From Notospermus geniculatus (Eukaryota > Nemertea > Pilidiophora > Heteronemertea > Lineidae): a DNA stretch of 64,000 nt. Location of the stretch: positions 10,205 through 74,204 of the forward strand of contig NMRB01002298.1 of NCBI GenBank assembly GCA_002633025.1, read 5' to 3'. The translations under genes were made by a program, and so were the position numbers. Below are positions 1 to 14,300 of this stretch, piece after piece (positions within the stretch are counted from its first letter, which is position 1; each line of letters opens with the position of its first letter). The notes beneath the pieces were generated by a model that saw nothing but the letters and a program-made list of their open reading frames with translations, was not told the DNA's origin and did no database searches.

Positions 1-433
1 AGAACGCTTTGACCGATCAACCTGAATTTTTTTGTGAGGGTTGGTCTCTATGAGGGGACGGTTCCTTTCGATGACCAGCTCCGCCGCCCATCCAAGATGG
101 CGGCTATGGTGGCCAGCGTGAAATCGGTTTCCGTCGATTAACTTGAGAATGCTTTGCGCAGTCAACCTAAATTTTTTGTGAGGGTTGGTCTCTATAAGGG
201 GACGGTTCCTTTCGACGACCAGCTCCGCCACCCATCCAAGATGGCGGCTATGGTGGCCATCTTGAAATTGGCTTCCATTGATTAACATGAGAACACTTTG
301 CACAATCAACCTGAAATTTTTTGTGAGGGTTTGCATCTATGAGGGGAAGGTTCCTTTCGATGACCAGCTCTGCCGCCCATCCAAGATGGCGGCTATTGTG
401 GCCATCTTGAAATTGAGTTTCCGTCAATTAATT
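1..433 (+). repeat. Tandem array, 3 copies of a ~145 bp unit
   Basis: Three successive copies start near 1, 146 and 290 (periods 145 and 144). Each carries 'ttttgtgagggtt', 'ggttcctttcga' and 'ccatccaagatggcggcta'. Copies differ by scattered substitutions. The array probably continues left of the window. Open reading through it looks like chance. Confidence 0.85.
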
Positions 434-632
434 TCAGATTGCTTCGCCCACAAACAACATACCAGTCGGGGGCATATGCCACGCTCTGCGTTGCTCTTGT
501 TTATTTTTAGGATTACAGATTTTTTTTCAAACCAAGCAATGTCGGAGGATGAAAAATAAAAATAAAATTTGTCTTTAATATGTTTTGCCATTTTGCACTT
601 CAGAAAGGACGAAAGGGAAAATTTCACATCTG

Positions 633-1065
633 TATATCAGTTCGGGAAAGTTCAAAAATTGGAAACGTTTCCGACTTTGGAAACGTTTCTTTTTTTGGAA
701 GCGATTTTCGATTCCAATATCGGGAACGTTTCTGAATTTGGAAGCCCAGAGATTATGGCACAATCAAGCCTTTTGATGATGATAATTGATGATTATCGAT
801 GATTGCAGCCAACTTACGCCAGCAATTCAGATTTTACGCCGTGATATACAAGGTCACAGGTGCTGCCATCTGTTAATGGAAAAAAACACTTCCCGATTTT
901 TGATACTCATATCCCGATTAGGCCTAACATGCAAATAGGCCTACACCGATTCCGATATCGGAATCGAAAACCGCTTCCGAAAAAAGAAACGTTGCCAATA
1001 TTGGAATCGCTGGGCTTCCAAAATCAGAAACGTTTCCAAATTCGGAACTTTCCCGAACTGATATA
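633..1065. mobile_element. Foldback/MITE-like element with 21 bp TIRs
   Basis: Terminal inverted repeats 'tatatcagttcgggaaagtt' (from 633) and its complement (ending 1065). The subterminal parts are also inverted copies rich in the palindromic word 'ggaaacgtttcc'. No transposase reading frame. Confidence 0.75.
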
Positions 1066-2301
1066 GACCACTGCGCAGGTGGAGTAATGTTTGCTTGGAG
1101 AGACAAGGCCACGCAATGGTGCATTGGCCTACGGTGAAACGATGAAGTTTGGGTCATGACACGGGCTGTTTGATTTGCTCGAAAACAGTAAAATTTCGTG
1201 TTTTTATTATTTCAGACTTTAGGACTACAATTATTCTTAAAAAAATGGCCAAAAACGAAGTTTTATTTTTTCCCATTTAGCTAAAATTAACGTCAATGGG
1301 TCGGGTCCATAATCCGAAAAATAAAAAAAGTGTGGCCTAAGCGACGAATGATCAGCTGTTTTGCATTCACCCTGCACGATCGGGAAAAGCCATAATACAT
1401 GTACATGTACCTTGTAACAAAATAATGTAGTGTCCATTAAGGCGGGGGGCTACCTATAGCTGAGCTCATTCCCTAGTGGCAATCCACGGAACTGGCCTTT
1501 GTGCACTGTCAAACGACCAGTCATTCACATTCAGATTAAATCTGATCACCCTGCTATACTGTTTTCGAAAACCTATCTTCAGTGTACGTGCCGACCCTAA
1601 ATCTTTTGTGTCCACTGCGGTTTTGTTCAGCTCTGTTGCTGGTGCTTTGGTCACAACTGGCCGAACAGAGTTTACTCAAAGTGCGCTAATAGTGCAAATC
1701 TACATAACAAAGGAGTAACTTGCCAGCGGTATGGAAATTTTCGAATTTCCCAAACAAGTTTCATGAAAAAAAGCCGCGCCTTATAGTCCGAAAAATACGG
1801 TAGATTGAAAGAACATAAAAAACAGAAAAAATTGGTGAAATTCATCAAAAGTGGGGTTCGACACGGGGTTTTTATGTAGTGTAACAAGGGCTTATATTCC
1901 AATGTGTGTAAGTTTTTTATTGAAGGGATTAGAATTGTTCCACACCATTGCACGGCTCGAAAAGTAGCTGTTGTCATCGCCATTGGCTACAAGATTTTCC
2001 CATTTGGCTATAAAGGATTTTGTCAACTTCGCCATTTGGCCACAAAAATTCCTTGATTTTCACCATTTTAATCGCCATAAGTCCTTTCTATTTCCAATGG
2101 CAGTATCTCAATCATAGATATTTGGCTATGAAAATTTGTGGACATTTAGCCAAACGGCTACCTTTGAACAACTGAACTTTTTGAGCACTACATTGTTTAG
2201 CCTACCTGCTTGAGGTGGCATCACTCCCCCTTCCCCCTCCCCCCTGCCCCATGTGTTATATAAATATCATTCTCACGCTGATTTTTCTCTTTTCCTTCCA
2301 G
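1066..2301. other. Non-coding, presumed intron 1 remainder
   Basis: No convincing exon or RNA gene seen. It holds a short segment ending 'tccgaaaaatacggta' near 1801 that resembles the end of a MITE, and a T/C-rich tract before the first recognised acceptor at 2299-2301. The VPS13 start codon exon was looked for here and not found. Confidence 0.5.
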
Positions 2302-2345
2302 GGAATGTTGAATTGTCACATCTTCAGCTGAAGCCAGAGGCTCTG
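2302..2345 (+). CDS. VPS13: VPS13 exon 1 of window (chorein N-terminus)
   Basis: Acceptor ttccttccag, donor gtacgt. Encodes NVELSHLQLKPEAL, matching the GxVxLxNLxLKxxAL strand-helix near residue 35-50 of VPS13 proteins. Starts in phase 1 (upstream exon supplies one base of a Gly codon), so the Met exon lies further 5'. Confidence 0.9.
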
Positions 2346-5300
2346 GTACGTATGGTGATTATAAATATAACAATGTTTTGTCAATTTTTCATGGGTTGGT
2401 GGTAAAAATGGACCCTTAGATGATCCCATGGATGCTGTTTTATAGAAGTGCTAACATGAACAAAAGCCTCTAAGCTGGTATTGACTTCTCAAACGCTTGC
2501 TCGCTGTCGGTTTCTAAAGCTGGATGTTGCCCACCCACACAACGTCGTATATCTCATCTGTTGCAGGATATATAGACTTTTCTGTCGATTATTTACTTTG
2601 GATTGTCGGTGAGACCTAGCTGGTTCTGTCGCCCTCCGAGGCAGTTGAGAAGTACATGAATTATCATAAATATATGACAACTGCCGCAGTAGGTGGAGTT
2701 CTGCTTGGCAGTCGTGGAGAAATTGTGGCATTTGTGACAATCCTTCCAAAAAATACGCTTGGACCAGCGGCCTCAAACTTTACGAACTGTTTTCAAGGGG
2801 GAGAGCAGGCCGATAGACGATTCTCAAATTCGCAGATTGCGCACTTCCGCCGAAATCTCAACCAGAAATGCTTCATCACTTGAAATCATCTTTATTTTTC
2901 ATGAAATCTGTGCTTTAAACATGTAGAGAGATAGTTTGCTGAGTGGTTATTTCCCCCCATCCATGAAGAAAACGGGAAAAAAATTATTTGAGAATAAAAA
3001 AAAAATTGCATTCGCTGAGTTGCTGGACAAGAAACAGACAATTTTTTTTTGCCTAATCAGTACTTCTTCCTGCTTCCTTCCTTCATCACCTTGCCATTTG
3101 TGTGCAGAGTTGCAGGGAGCGAGCGCCAAGAACCAATGATTACCTCAGAATGATCCAACTGATGACAGATCATCATTTCAGAATATAAAACATTACATGC
3201 CGAAGCCTGGCATATGACAGATTACCGAATGAAGCCAAGTGTTATGGCGCACCGCAGACCTTCCAGGGTCTGAGACGTAAAGTATCATCGAAGCTGTCAC
3301 CTGCTGTCATTTATTGATCCCAGAATTCATCGCTGGTTTATCATTCCCAGGGTGCTCTTCAACAGATGTAATCAAGACTGCGGTACCTACGATAGTCACG
3401 GGGAACAGCGTTAACCATGTTAACGCTTTGGGGAAGACATGAGAAAGAATATGAGTCAAGAATTAGGGGCATAGTTCCCAAGGGTTGCTTTTCACCTTTG
3501 AGGATGTTGTTTGCCTGGCTAGGAGAGGTGGCCTCTGTTAGTTGAGGTGAAGCCTATTCCCGGCCCCCTCACTCAGGGGTCAACCATACCGCATGCTCGT
3601 TCCAATTTTCTCAGGAAAAGGGGTCATTTTCGGCAGAACTGTTCGGGAACAAATTCCCGAAAAACACATAAAATAGGGGTACTTTGAATGACTTAATTGT
3701 CTCCCGAAAAATTCTTAAAAAGGGGGCCAAAAGGTTCTCTTCCCCAAAAAAATAATAAAGGGGGGTATGAAAGTCCTATTTTCAAAGAAAAAGCTTGTAC
3801 AAAATGGGTGAAAATCCCTTGGTTCCTTCCATAATGCCCGTGTCACACTGTCCCGAAGTTGACACCCGATGGCCATACGAATTAATGGAAACTTTTGGAA
3901 ATCTTACTGATAAGTGCCAGCCTGAAGAAGACCCCAGTTGGGATCGAAAATTTGCAAGATTCCGGAAGTTGACTTCGGGGCCATCTTCACGCAAAATTCA
4001 AAATTCCATATTCGTGTGGCCATCGGGTGTCTAATTTCAGGACAGTGTGACACGGGCATTAGGGGGTCTAAATTGGATGAAAAAAGCCCGCAGAAAGGGG
4101 CGGAAAATTTCCCTTGGTTCCTTCCATAAGGGGGTCCTTTTCAAACTCAGGAACAAGCATATGTATACCCTAAAATTAAGGAGTGGGGGGCGGGGGCGGG
4201 GGCGGGGGTGGGGTGGGGGCGGGAGCCTATTTGGAGACCTGTTGTCTGTCCCAGTCATGACCCATAAAATGTGCTTAATCCTGAAGATGCTGTCCTCTTC
4301 TTCTTGCAGTTTGAGTTAGACCTGCCAATTGAGGTCAAGGCGGGATATGTTGGTATGTAGAAATAAAACTTTCATCTTGTGTTCATTCTGAAGAATTCAG
4401 GTCCTCTTAGCAGAAATCAGGTCCTCTCAGCATAGCTCCCTAACTCACATGCCTTGTTAGAACCAAAGAAACGAGCAAATCCGAAATGTGATATTCATAT
4501 CTATATATTACACTATATACACGGTACAAACATTTTCGGCAGCATCCTGCTAGCCCTCATCAGGTAAAATGAGAAATATTACAAATTGAAGAAAGACTGG
4601 AGCATTAACATAACAGCAATAATACAATTAGTAACTCTGTCTGTTGGGGGTGATTTAAAAGATCCCCAAGATCCGCATGCCTTGTGCATGCGAGTTAGGG
4701 AGCTAAGCTAAGAGGACCTGATTTCTTCAGGCTGCTAGTGTTGAACTTGCCCTGGAGTCAGTGTCTTCTATCAGTAGATCAAAGTATGTTCCTCTTAAGC
4801 CTAATTCATACTTTGATGCACGACCATCGCCGTCAACCGACACGCGATCTTGCGTTCGACGCCGACCCCGTCGTGCGATTTGGTCGGCGTCCGATCGCGA
4901 GGCTGTAAATACTTGAATCATTTCATGATGGGTTGCCGTCGCTAAAGTACGCTGGACTATGAATCAATGCTCCCATCTCTGCCTTGAGCCCTGGAAGTTG
5001 CCAGGCTGTCCCTTTTCAATTCCGAAGTCAAACAGTCTCGCACACATCAAAATAGGCCACATGCATTCTTCCATGATACTGCCTTGCGCTCAACTAAATT
5101 TCAAATTCAAAATGCCATCAGGACTATTTATAGACTGACCAATCAGAGGTTGATTATGTAGGTCAACCTGCTTCTGATTGGTCAAAGTCAACAGACTTTT
5201 GAAATGGAATTTGAAAAGAGACACCCTGCCAACTTCCAGGTCTCAAGGACAAGGTAGAGATGGGAGTATTCCATGAAGTCGGCGTCCAGATTTGATCGTG

Positions 5301-8300
5301 CGTCGGACGCTGATGGTCTTGCGTCGAAGTATAAACTAGGCTTTACAAGTGTGAGTGAAACTAGTCTCATGTCATAAACAATCATATCAAATCCAGCCCT
5401 TCCATTCCAGGTAAGATCAGTCTGACCATTCCCTGGACCAGTCTCTATACCCTCCCTGTCATCGCCCACGTTGAGGATGTCTACGTCTTGGCGGGTCCAC
5501 TCTCAGATCGTAAATATGACCCAGAGAAGGAGAAGAGGCTCCTGAACGCCATCAAGCGGCAGAAACTGGAGAAATTGGAGTCTACTAGTCTTATTGATGA
5601 TGGTACGTGGAAATGACATCCATTCAAAATGTTTGTGTATAAAACATAACCACATTCCGGTGCCGATTTGGGGGGGTTGGGGGAAGTCCCCCAGGAAAAT
5701 TTTGAAAATTAGAAGCTCTGAGGCACGATTTCCCGGCATCTGAGGTTGAGAAAGTCTGATGCCACGCCTCCTAGACATCTTGAAACACTGCAGGCGTTCA
5801 CAATGCAGTATGTTGTCCCAAGCAGGGAAATAGAGTTTCGTCGATTCATGGATGCAACAATTGTATCAAGACTACATCAGAGACATGGGCGGGTGGTATG
5901 CCAGTGTTTCTGCCAGAGGGGGGGCCGGGGTGATATGACCCCCCATAAACAGTCAAAATTACTCAAAATTTGTGTTTTTGACCAGGAATTCTGTCAGATA
6001 TTCACTTTGTCCCCCCTTTAAAAAATTTGTGGCAGAAACACTGTCAGGTACGCTACAAGCGAGATGTTTGATGTTTAGGGATAAAACAATTTTATCTTTG
6101 ATCGCCGAGGGGTGGTTCCTACCCCCAGAACCCCCCTCTGTATCCACTCCTGCCGTGCAAGGGGTCCCTGATTCAAAACTATTAAACAGAGATCTGACGG
6201 AGAGATGAGAAGATGTTCGCGTTAGGAGAACGCGAGAAGACAGAATGCCCTTCCTGCCTTCGTCTTTGATAGATTAGCTCCGACATCAGGTTACACAGTC
6301 GTTTGATCTGATTAATATTATGATTATATTGATACCATGAATCTGTCTGGCATTGATTGCCTCAGGATTATCTCATTTGGATTAACGCATGACTCTAGCG
6401 ATAGTCACAGAGAATTGATTGGGTGTTATTCTGGTAGGAGATGGAATGTCAGGAATGAATGGTTATCTTCGAGCAGTTATTTGCTCCTCATTCCCAAGAG
6501 AGGTATGAAGGCTAGGCCAATGTCACTCATGATATGAATAATCAGATTCGGAAACAAACTTGGATGGACTCTAGGACAGTAGAGAAGTGTACACAAAATT
6601 TGTCCTTGTTGTACAGAATTCTATCCGTATACGTATAAGGATCCATGATACATGTAAGTCGCTCATGATCTCAACCTCCCTAATACATAGGATAAGATCG
6701 TTGACTGCTCTGGGCCCTGTTGATCAAAATACATGTATGCCCTATCTTTGAGGGACTGAAAAGTACCTGATTCTGTGTCCTACTGATCAACAGCAAGATT
6801 TTGGCCTTTCAGATGAAAAGTCCGAGGATCCTGGCTTCTTTGAAAAATTGGGTGCTACAATCATCAAGAATATACAGGTATGGAAACATTCTGCTCTACT
6901 GGATTAACAGGGAAAGGACTGAATTCATATTAAGTTGATCTCTGCACATCCGGCTTGCTGGATGGAGTATAGTCACAAGTCATGTCAGAGGCATGTCAGC
7001 TGAGGTGCTGCCACATGAGCCTCTTGTTATACTCTCTGCTTTCTTAGCCTGCCGCACACGAGAGAAATTAGCTGAGCAAAATGTCCTTCGAGGATTTTGA
7101 CTTAGTCAAAAACCAAACCTCTCGTGTGCGGCGGAGGATTTTGGACGGTATACTTCCACGGTGACGTACCGTCACGTCACGGCAATGTGCCATGAAATGC
7201 CGTCATGTGATTTTTACGCATGCTCTGTAGCAAAATGACGCGAGTCAAATGACTCAGTCCCCGCCGCACACGGTGAGGTTTTTTCCTCGCTAGCCAAAAA
7301 ATATCAAACACGTTGAATATTTTGCTCAGTGGCCGCTGAGGCAAAAAACTCGCAAGAAATTTGCCGTACACGAGAGGTTTTTGACTGAGTCAAATGCCTC
7401 GAATGACATTTTGCTCAGCTAATTTCTCTCGTGTGCGGCAGGCTTTATATGTTTGTATCTGAGGTACTTATGTAGGCCCATCCTTTGAACTTCATGTGCA
7501 TTCATTTGTTGTATTTCCTATCGTAGGTTTTTGTCAAGAGCATACACATCCGTTACGAAGATAAAGTGACCAATCCAGACCATCCGTTCGCTTTTGGGAT
7601 CATTCTGAAGAATCTCTCGGCCGAGACCACGAATTCTCAATGGCAGGTCAAGCAAATTGATGCTAATGCACAAACCATTCACAAGGTAAGAAGCCTGTAA
7701 CCTACGAGGTCTCAGGTTCGATTCCGTGTTTGACCTACTGTTCATTCCACATCCCAGTGGCGCGAGGTTTATGGCCGATATCTCCGCAACTGCTGGGTCA
7801 AATTTGGCATACCATACATCAATCGATTTGTCTTTTTTGCCGCTACAGGCATCATTGCTGTCATTTTCCCTAAAAACGTGACAGAAAAAGTTCTTTCACC
7901 AGTCACTGTTTGTGTTTACGGCCGAAATGACGGCCATTTTGAAATGGCACAATGCATCCCGCACGTGTAAACTGCACTGAACACCGTGGCGAAATAAAAT
8001 GGGTTTTGAGAAAGGGATCCGTTATGTTGGACTTACGCGAAAAATGAAGATAGCAGAAAGATACCAACAAGAAAGACAAGTCAATTGAGGTATGTTATGT
8101 CAAATTTGACCCAGCCGTTGTGGAGACTCGCGCCACTGGGATGTGGAATGAACAGTAGAACTAATGTGATAGAAAAGGGTGACTCTCTCCGATAGCATAG
8201 GTCTCCTCCAGCTCTCCATCAATTCTAGGCGTACGCTCATGGTCAATTTAACCTTCACCTCCTCTTCATTACAGATTGTAAGCCTAAATGACTTGGGTGT

Positions 8301-11300
8301 CTACTGGAATCCTTATCTGCCAGAACACAGCCTGGTCCGAACCAGACTCCATACAGATGCATGGAGGGTAGGTATCCTCAACTACTTGCTGGTCTGTGAA
8401 TGATGTCAAAAGTTGATGAAGAAACGATGTATAGACAAATCCCAAGTTGACGTAAACGAGAAAGATCTGCACACTTCCGCCGAAATCACAAACACCGCCT
8501 CGGTCTGAAACCAGCTGACGTGACGCAATACATGATTCAGCAATGGTTGACTCTGCGCAATGTTGTTGAAGTCTCTGTCGTGGGGTTCTCTGCATCATTT
8601 CATTCAGTTTCAGACCGAGGTTATGTTTGCGATTTCAGGGGAAGTGCGCAGATCTGTGTGGAGAATCGTCTATTCCTAGCAAGAGTTCAAGAACAGTGCC
8701 TGCCATCCCGAGGTAGCCTAATCAGTGTTTCTTAGCGTGCTGTGACGTAGGGAGCGAGCACTTAGAAACTGATTACCTCAGGATATGTGCAGTGAAGTAG
8801 GGAGTGAGCACTGATTACCTCAGGATGCGGTGCTACATGCTGCATTAAAGAACATGTGGGCCATATCTACATGTGGATCCAGGTTAACTCGGAATCAGAA
8901 ACCTGACTTTCTCCATTCTCCATTTCAGAACATGCTGAAGAACTCGGTGGAATCTCATAGTATCATGGACGAAGATTTCGAGTTCGGTAGGCAACAATCT
9001 TTCTTGAAAGATACATCTCACTTTCTGGCCTGTTGTGATATGCAAAACAACGCTGTCTTAATTTAGGCTAGTATCAACCCACTAGTTTCAATGATGTTTA
9101 TCATCCTTGTGCTCATGATCAGAACTGATTGATGTTCTCTAACTTTCCAGTGATCAATCCCGTCTCTTCTCAATCTAAACTCATCCTCAATATGTCCGAG
9201 AAGTTGTCGCTACCAAAGTTTTTGGGTGACTTTGTCCTGCAGGAGATAGACGTCATGTTGTCACGGCAACAGGTGAGTGAATCATGCTGACATCTTTTTA
9301 AAAAGTTAAAGTTTGGGTTTATAGTCTGATGTCAACAACGGTAGAGGTGTCATCGAACTTTACACTTTAACCCCAGTCTATCCTGAAACCTTTCAGTAGA
9401 ACTCAGATGAGCTGCTCATTCAGCGCTACAATCCGAGTATTTCTGACCGGTACCCATTTATACACCTGGGTGGAGAGAGGCCAGTGAGGCAAAGAGACTT
9501 GCCCAAAGTCTCACACCCAGTTGGATTCGAAACCATGACCTTCTGTCCGCTAGTCGGAGACCCGAACCACTACACCACCGTGGCTCCCCAGAGGTCGTGG
9601 TTATTAAGCTTGATGAATGGGCCAAGGTTGTGGCAGTTGAGCTGACTTACTTCCCTTTGGTCTGGGCATTTGAGTTCAGAATTTGTCTGAGGTCATGGAA
9701 GGACTTCATGACAGCTCACCACATGACCTACTTTCCTTTAGTTGAGTTTTTTTCCTTTTTCCAGTTCCTGAATATCCTGGGCCTGGCCGAAAGTTTCAAA
9801 TTAATGGCAGTCAATCAGTTGTACAGGAAGTGGCGGCCGAACGTCGGCGTGCGGAATAGCGTGAAATCATGGTGGAAGTATGCGTACACGTCGGTAGTGG
9901 AGAGTTATATCAGACCGTACTCGTGGAAACGAATCAAGGAACATAGGTAGGGTTTTTGTTTGAACCTTCGTGCTAGTGAGACCTGCCCTAAATGGGTCTT
10001 TACAATTCCTGACCATTTTGTATTCAAACTTGTCAGTTTTTGGTTGGATCTTGTTTGTTGCAAAGATGTCCGAGCTGTTGCCATTGACTAGATTCAAATC
10101 TTGGTTGCCTGAGGATATTACTTTGTAAAGGGTGAGCGATTGCCTCATTGGGGTCGTACTTTTGTCAGCCAGGGGACATCGTAGCCATATCTGAGTATCT
10201 GTGTGCTCTTCCAGGAACAAATACCACCAGTATCGAGACATGTATAAACGGAAGCTTGAGAAACCGGACAGTGATCAGATCGCCAGTCGCCTGGCGACCA
10301 TGGAGGGAGATCTTGATGTCACTAACATCTTGTTGGCGAGGGAACATGCTAAACTAGAGGTATGGACGTGTAGAAGCTTTGTTAGTATGCTGGTTGTGAA
10401 TGCCACGGGCAATTTCTCCGATGGTTCAGAACACAAATGCAATAAACGGATAGATGCACTTCAGTGTCTAGAGCTGATACCGGCATCATAGGATGTGCTC
10501 TGTATCATTCACGCTGTTCAACAATGATGAGACTGAGCCCAGACTCAGGGTTCTCCACAGGGTTTAAAACAGACCGGGTGATGGTGACGTCACACGGTTA
10601 CTGATATCGGAAGCCGCTGCCGCACGCGCGTCTTCAGCAGGGGGTCTGGGGTCCTCAACCAGAAAAATTTGAAATCTAGAAGCCCTGAAATGTGATTTCC
10701 CAGCATTTCGGAATGCAAATCTAGCTCCCGTCGGTGCTTGGAAAACCTCAGTGTTATTTAAAGTGAATAACCTTGATTGGGCGGCAGTTTTTTTTGACCG
10801 GGCGGCAGATTTTTAAACTGGGCGCTGAGATCAATTCTGCGTTTTAGAATGGGCGTTGCGCCGTTCTGTTACACTAGTGGAGAACTCTGCCAGAGACTGG
10901 AGTGGCGTGATGTGAACTGGTTGTTTCGTGATGTGATGCCCGTTGGTGGAGTCGATTGGATTCCATTTCCGACCTCACTAGGTCTCTTTATTTGTTTAGT
11001 ATGCCCGTGAAGCTCCTGAGAGGGCCAAGAGAAAGAAGAAGAATGAATCATGGTGGTCGCGATTGTGGGGTGACTCGGACAGCGAGGAGGAGTTTGAGAT
11101 TCACGAACCAAAGAAAACAAGTAAGTTGTTGCTGAGAGTTTGTGAAGATCGACATCATCTGATGCCAACACATAATGTTGATCATCTTTGAGAAGATGAA
11201 TCTACTTTGCGTGGATTACGGTATGTGGATCTGTCAACTTGACGCTCTTGACGCCACTGTATCTCGTGACTGGGTGTTGGCCTATGTCGGACAATCTCAC

Positions 11301-14300
11301 TTCGAAGGATTGCCCTCTGATGTGATTTCCTACTCGTGTTTCCAGATTGGTTGTCACAGATGACGCCGGACGAAAAACAGAAGTTGTACGCTGGGATTGG
11401 TTACGATCAGAATGCCAACATAGTGGAGAAACCTCCTAGTGTAAGTTCTGGTTATTGTGTGATCTCATGTCTTGAGCTGGGAAGATCAGCAATGGGGAGG
11501 TAGCCTAATTTTTTCTACCATTTAATGGCGCTGCGACCGTATCCACTTTTCCACTGTGACGTTGTACAGAACGTCAACGTCACACTGCCGTGACGTTGTG
11601 GCTTCATGCTCGCACCGCACATTGCCACGGAGATGACGTCCTGACGACAATGAAAAGGCCTGATTTGGTCGCAGCGACATCTTTCCGTGGAGAAGCGGCG
11701 ACCCCCTCATTAGGACTTCTGACCGAACAGTACTGGTCAACTTTATGGTAGACCCCAGTTTTGGCTTCCCCCGATTTTCAGCCATGTTCTCTCTCGCCTG
11801 TTTCATGTGCATTTTATAGTGACGAGGTCGTATTGTCATTCACGAGTCGAAACATTTCTATTTCAGTATATCGCACAGAAAGCGGTCATCTACTTGAAAA
11901 GTTGCTCGGTCTGCCTGATGAATTATGGGAAGGAAGTTCTCCGTGCGTCTGTCACCAGTCTCTCGACCTCATTCGAGAATCGTCCTCACGCCAAGGGATT
12001 CAGGTAGCGTATCTCCAAACCCATCAATGCTGATGTAGTAATAGTTCTCTTTTGTTTGTTTTTTTGCTGTTTTTCGAAGTTTGTGTCCTTCTGTACATGT
12101 GTGAACCTTCATTAACCTAAGTCAGGGCTGTGGATTTACACATGCAGATTGTTGTGTTGGACCTGACTCTGAATATGAAGTGAAAAACACATGATTTCAA
12201 GTTGATTTGCTGGTTTTGGGACCATAGTAGCATGCCTAATTCACAGTGGTGTGGATATACACATGCAGATTGTTGTGTTGGACCTGACTCTGAATATGAA
12301 GTAAAAAACACATGATTTCAAGTTGATTTGCTGGTTTTGGGACCATAGTAGCATGCCTAATTCACAGTGGTGTTGTCTGCAGTGAACTTTTGGGTACTTT
12401 CATAAACTGATTCTGCTCCTGTATGCTTTAATCTATTGTTGCCATCTTGTACTGTTAACAGCGTAAAACTCTCGGCTAGGGCCTACACTATCTACCGAGA
12501 TAACCGTTCGGGTGCTCGTGATGAGTAATTACTAGTTTCAGTCTTTTATTCTCCTATCACATCAAGTCTGGTGTCATCTGGATCCCTGAACCCTGACCCC
12601 CTATATCCCCTGAAAGTCATCTGGGAAAATCTGGCCTATGCTGGTTTATTTGCCCTATGTAGGTGAATCTGGCCTATGTAGGTCAATCTGCCCTATATGG
12701 GTCAATCTTGCCTATGTTGGTCAATCCGGTCTATGTAGGTCAGTCTGGCCTATGTGGGTCAATCTGACCTCTGAAGGTCAGTCTGGCCTATGTGATGTAG
12801 GTCAATCTCATCTGGCCTATGTAGGTCTATCTGGCCTTCCTGTATGAATGTCCTTGAAAAACTCTGAACCTACATGTACTCTCCTCTGGGATAGCCAGAC
12901 GTTCATCTGGGCCACAATATGATTAGACCTTATGGAGTAAGCTGAGAACCCACACCTCACTCAAACCTGCTGAACACGATACACACAAACCCCGCTTTGT
13001 GTCATATTTTCATGCATTCCTCGGAGTTGTGGGGCTTGATGTAAATAGCCTCCAGATCTTTGTCATCTCACACTCATCGCCAAGGTACCAGGTCCCCTGT
13101 GTGCCCCCAGGTGGTGGAGACGAATATTAGTTTCCTAGGTCATACTAGGCATCTGCAAGAACGGCTTTGTTTTTGTTGAAAATTGTTCACAAATGATGTT
13201 TGAAGTTGAAAAAAAACGACAAATATGGTTGGTGAACCCCCAGCGATGATGTTGGCTGGGCCACTTCACTGCTGTTGGAGACATTCACTGCTGTTGAAGT
13301 CGGGATAACCATGGTTTTACGTCACCATTTTCACATTGTTGGCTTGTAAGATACAAAATCTCTCCTTCAGTTATGTGAAACCTCATCATTGATGCTCATA
13401 TTTTCAGGCTGACAGGCAAGACGGAGAGTTTTGTCGTTGAGGGTGCTTCCATCGAACATGACCTCGTTCCCATCATTACGTCTGATATTGGTGTTTATGG
13501 TATGTATGAGGCAACCTCGTCCCAAAGGGGTTATTATGTAGTCAAAGGTATTACTAACTACTCACCCATAGTGGCGCCATCTTCTGTGACACAAAATTAC
13601 ACAATTTTTTGCAAGTTGCCAGGAAAAATTGTTGTGTTATCAATATCGAGTGTTTGGTAGTTTGCGATTCAACGTATGCCACCTATTGGTGAGTTAGGTA
13701 AATGCCTTTGTTTTGAATGTCGATTCTGGCAAGGAATCTGTGTAGATGTGGTGTAGTAGTCTGGAGAGTTGTTGGCCCCGTTGCCGTGGTTTGTTATGTT
13801 TACACTGCAGTATTTTAGATAGTGGAGTGAATATAGTCGTGTTGTTATGTTATGTATAATAGGAGAAGACAAGATGGGTGAATTTTCTGCAGCAGACGTC
13901 TTGAGAATGAACGTTGTTGTTGACATTTTTGAACACGTTTTGTATAAAAAATGGAAGAAAAGTTGGCCCCATCCTGCATGCCTGCACTGGAATTAGTTGG
14001 TCCCCATTTGACGTTAGAAGTAAGTTCGAGCGACCGAAACGTGCCAACCTATATTTTAGATGATCTTCTGGTCTCGTCACTTCTCCAATCAGATTTAGCC
14101 GGTAATGGTAGTTTTGGTAAGTCATGTGATCTTGATTTTACGTGTTTTATCGTGTTGGCTTCGGGCCCATTGCCAGGAACGGTGGAAACTTGAAAGTGGT
14201 TGAAATAAGTTGAAGCTGATCCAGTATCTGTGGTGTCCTGTTTCTTTGGTGTGAGTTTGTCATCAAAATTGTGTCGTATCGCTCAGTTCCTGATGCAAAT

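Noticed and set aside
11527-11676. MITE with 'gcgctgcgacc' ends
   Set aside because: Only about 10 bp of inverted match and no second copy in the window.
12630-12838. CRISPR-like array of direct repeats
   Set aside because: Units are contiguous and degenerate with no unique spacers, in an animal intron: a minisatellite. The same holds for 25353, 29545, 36956 and 52094.
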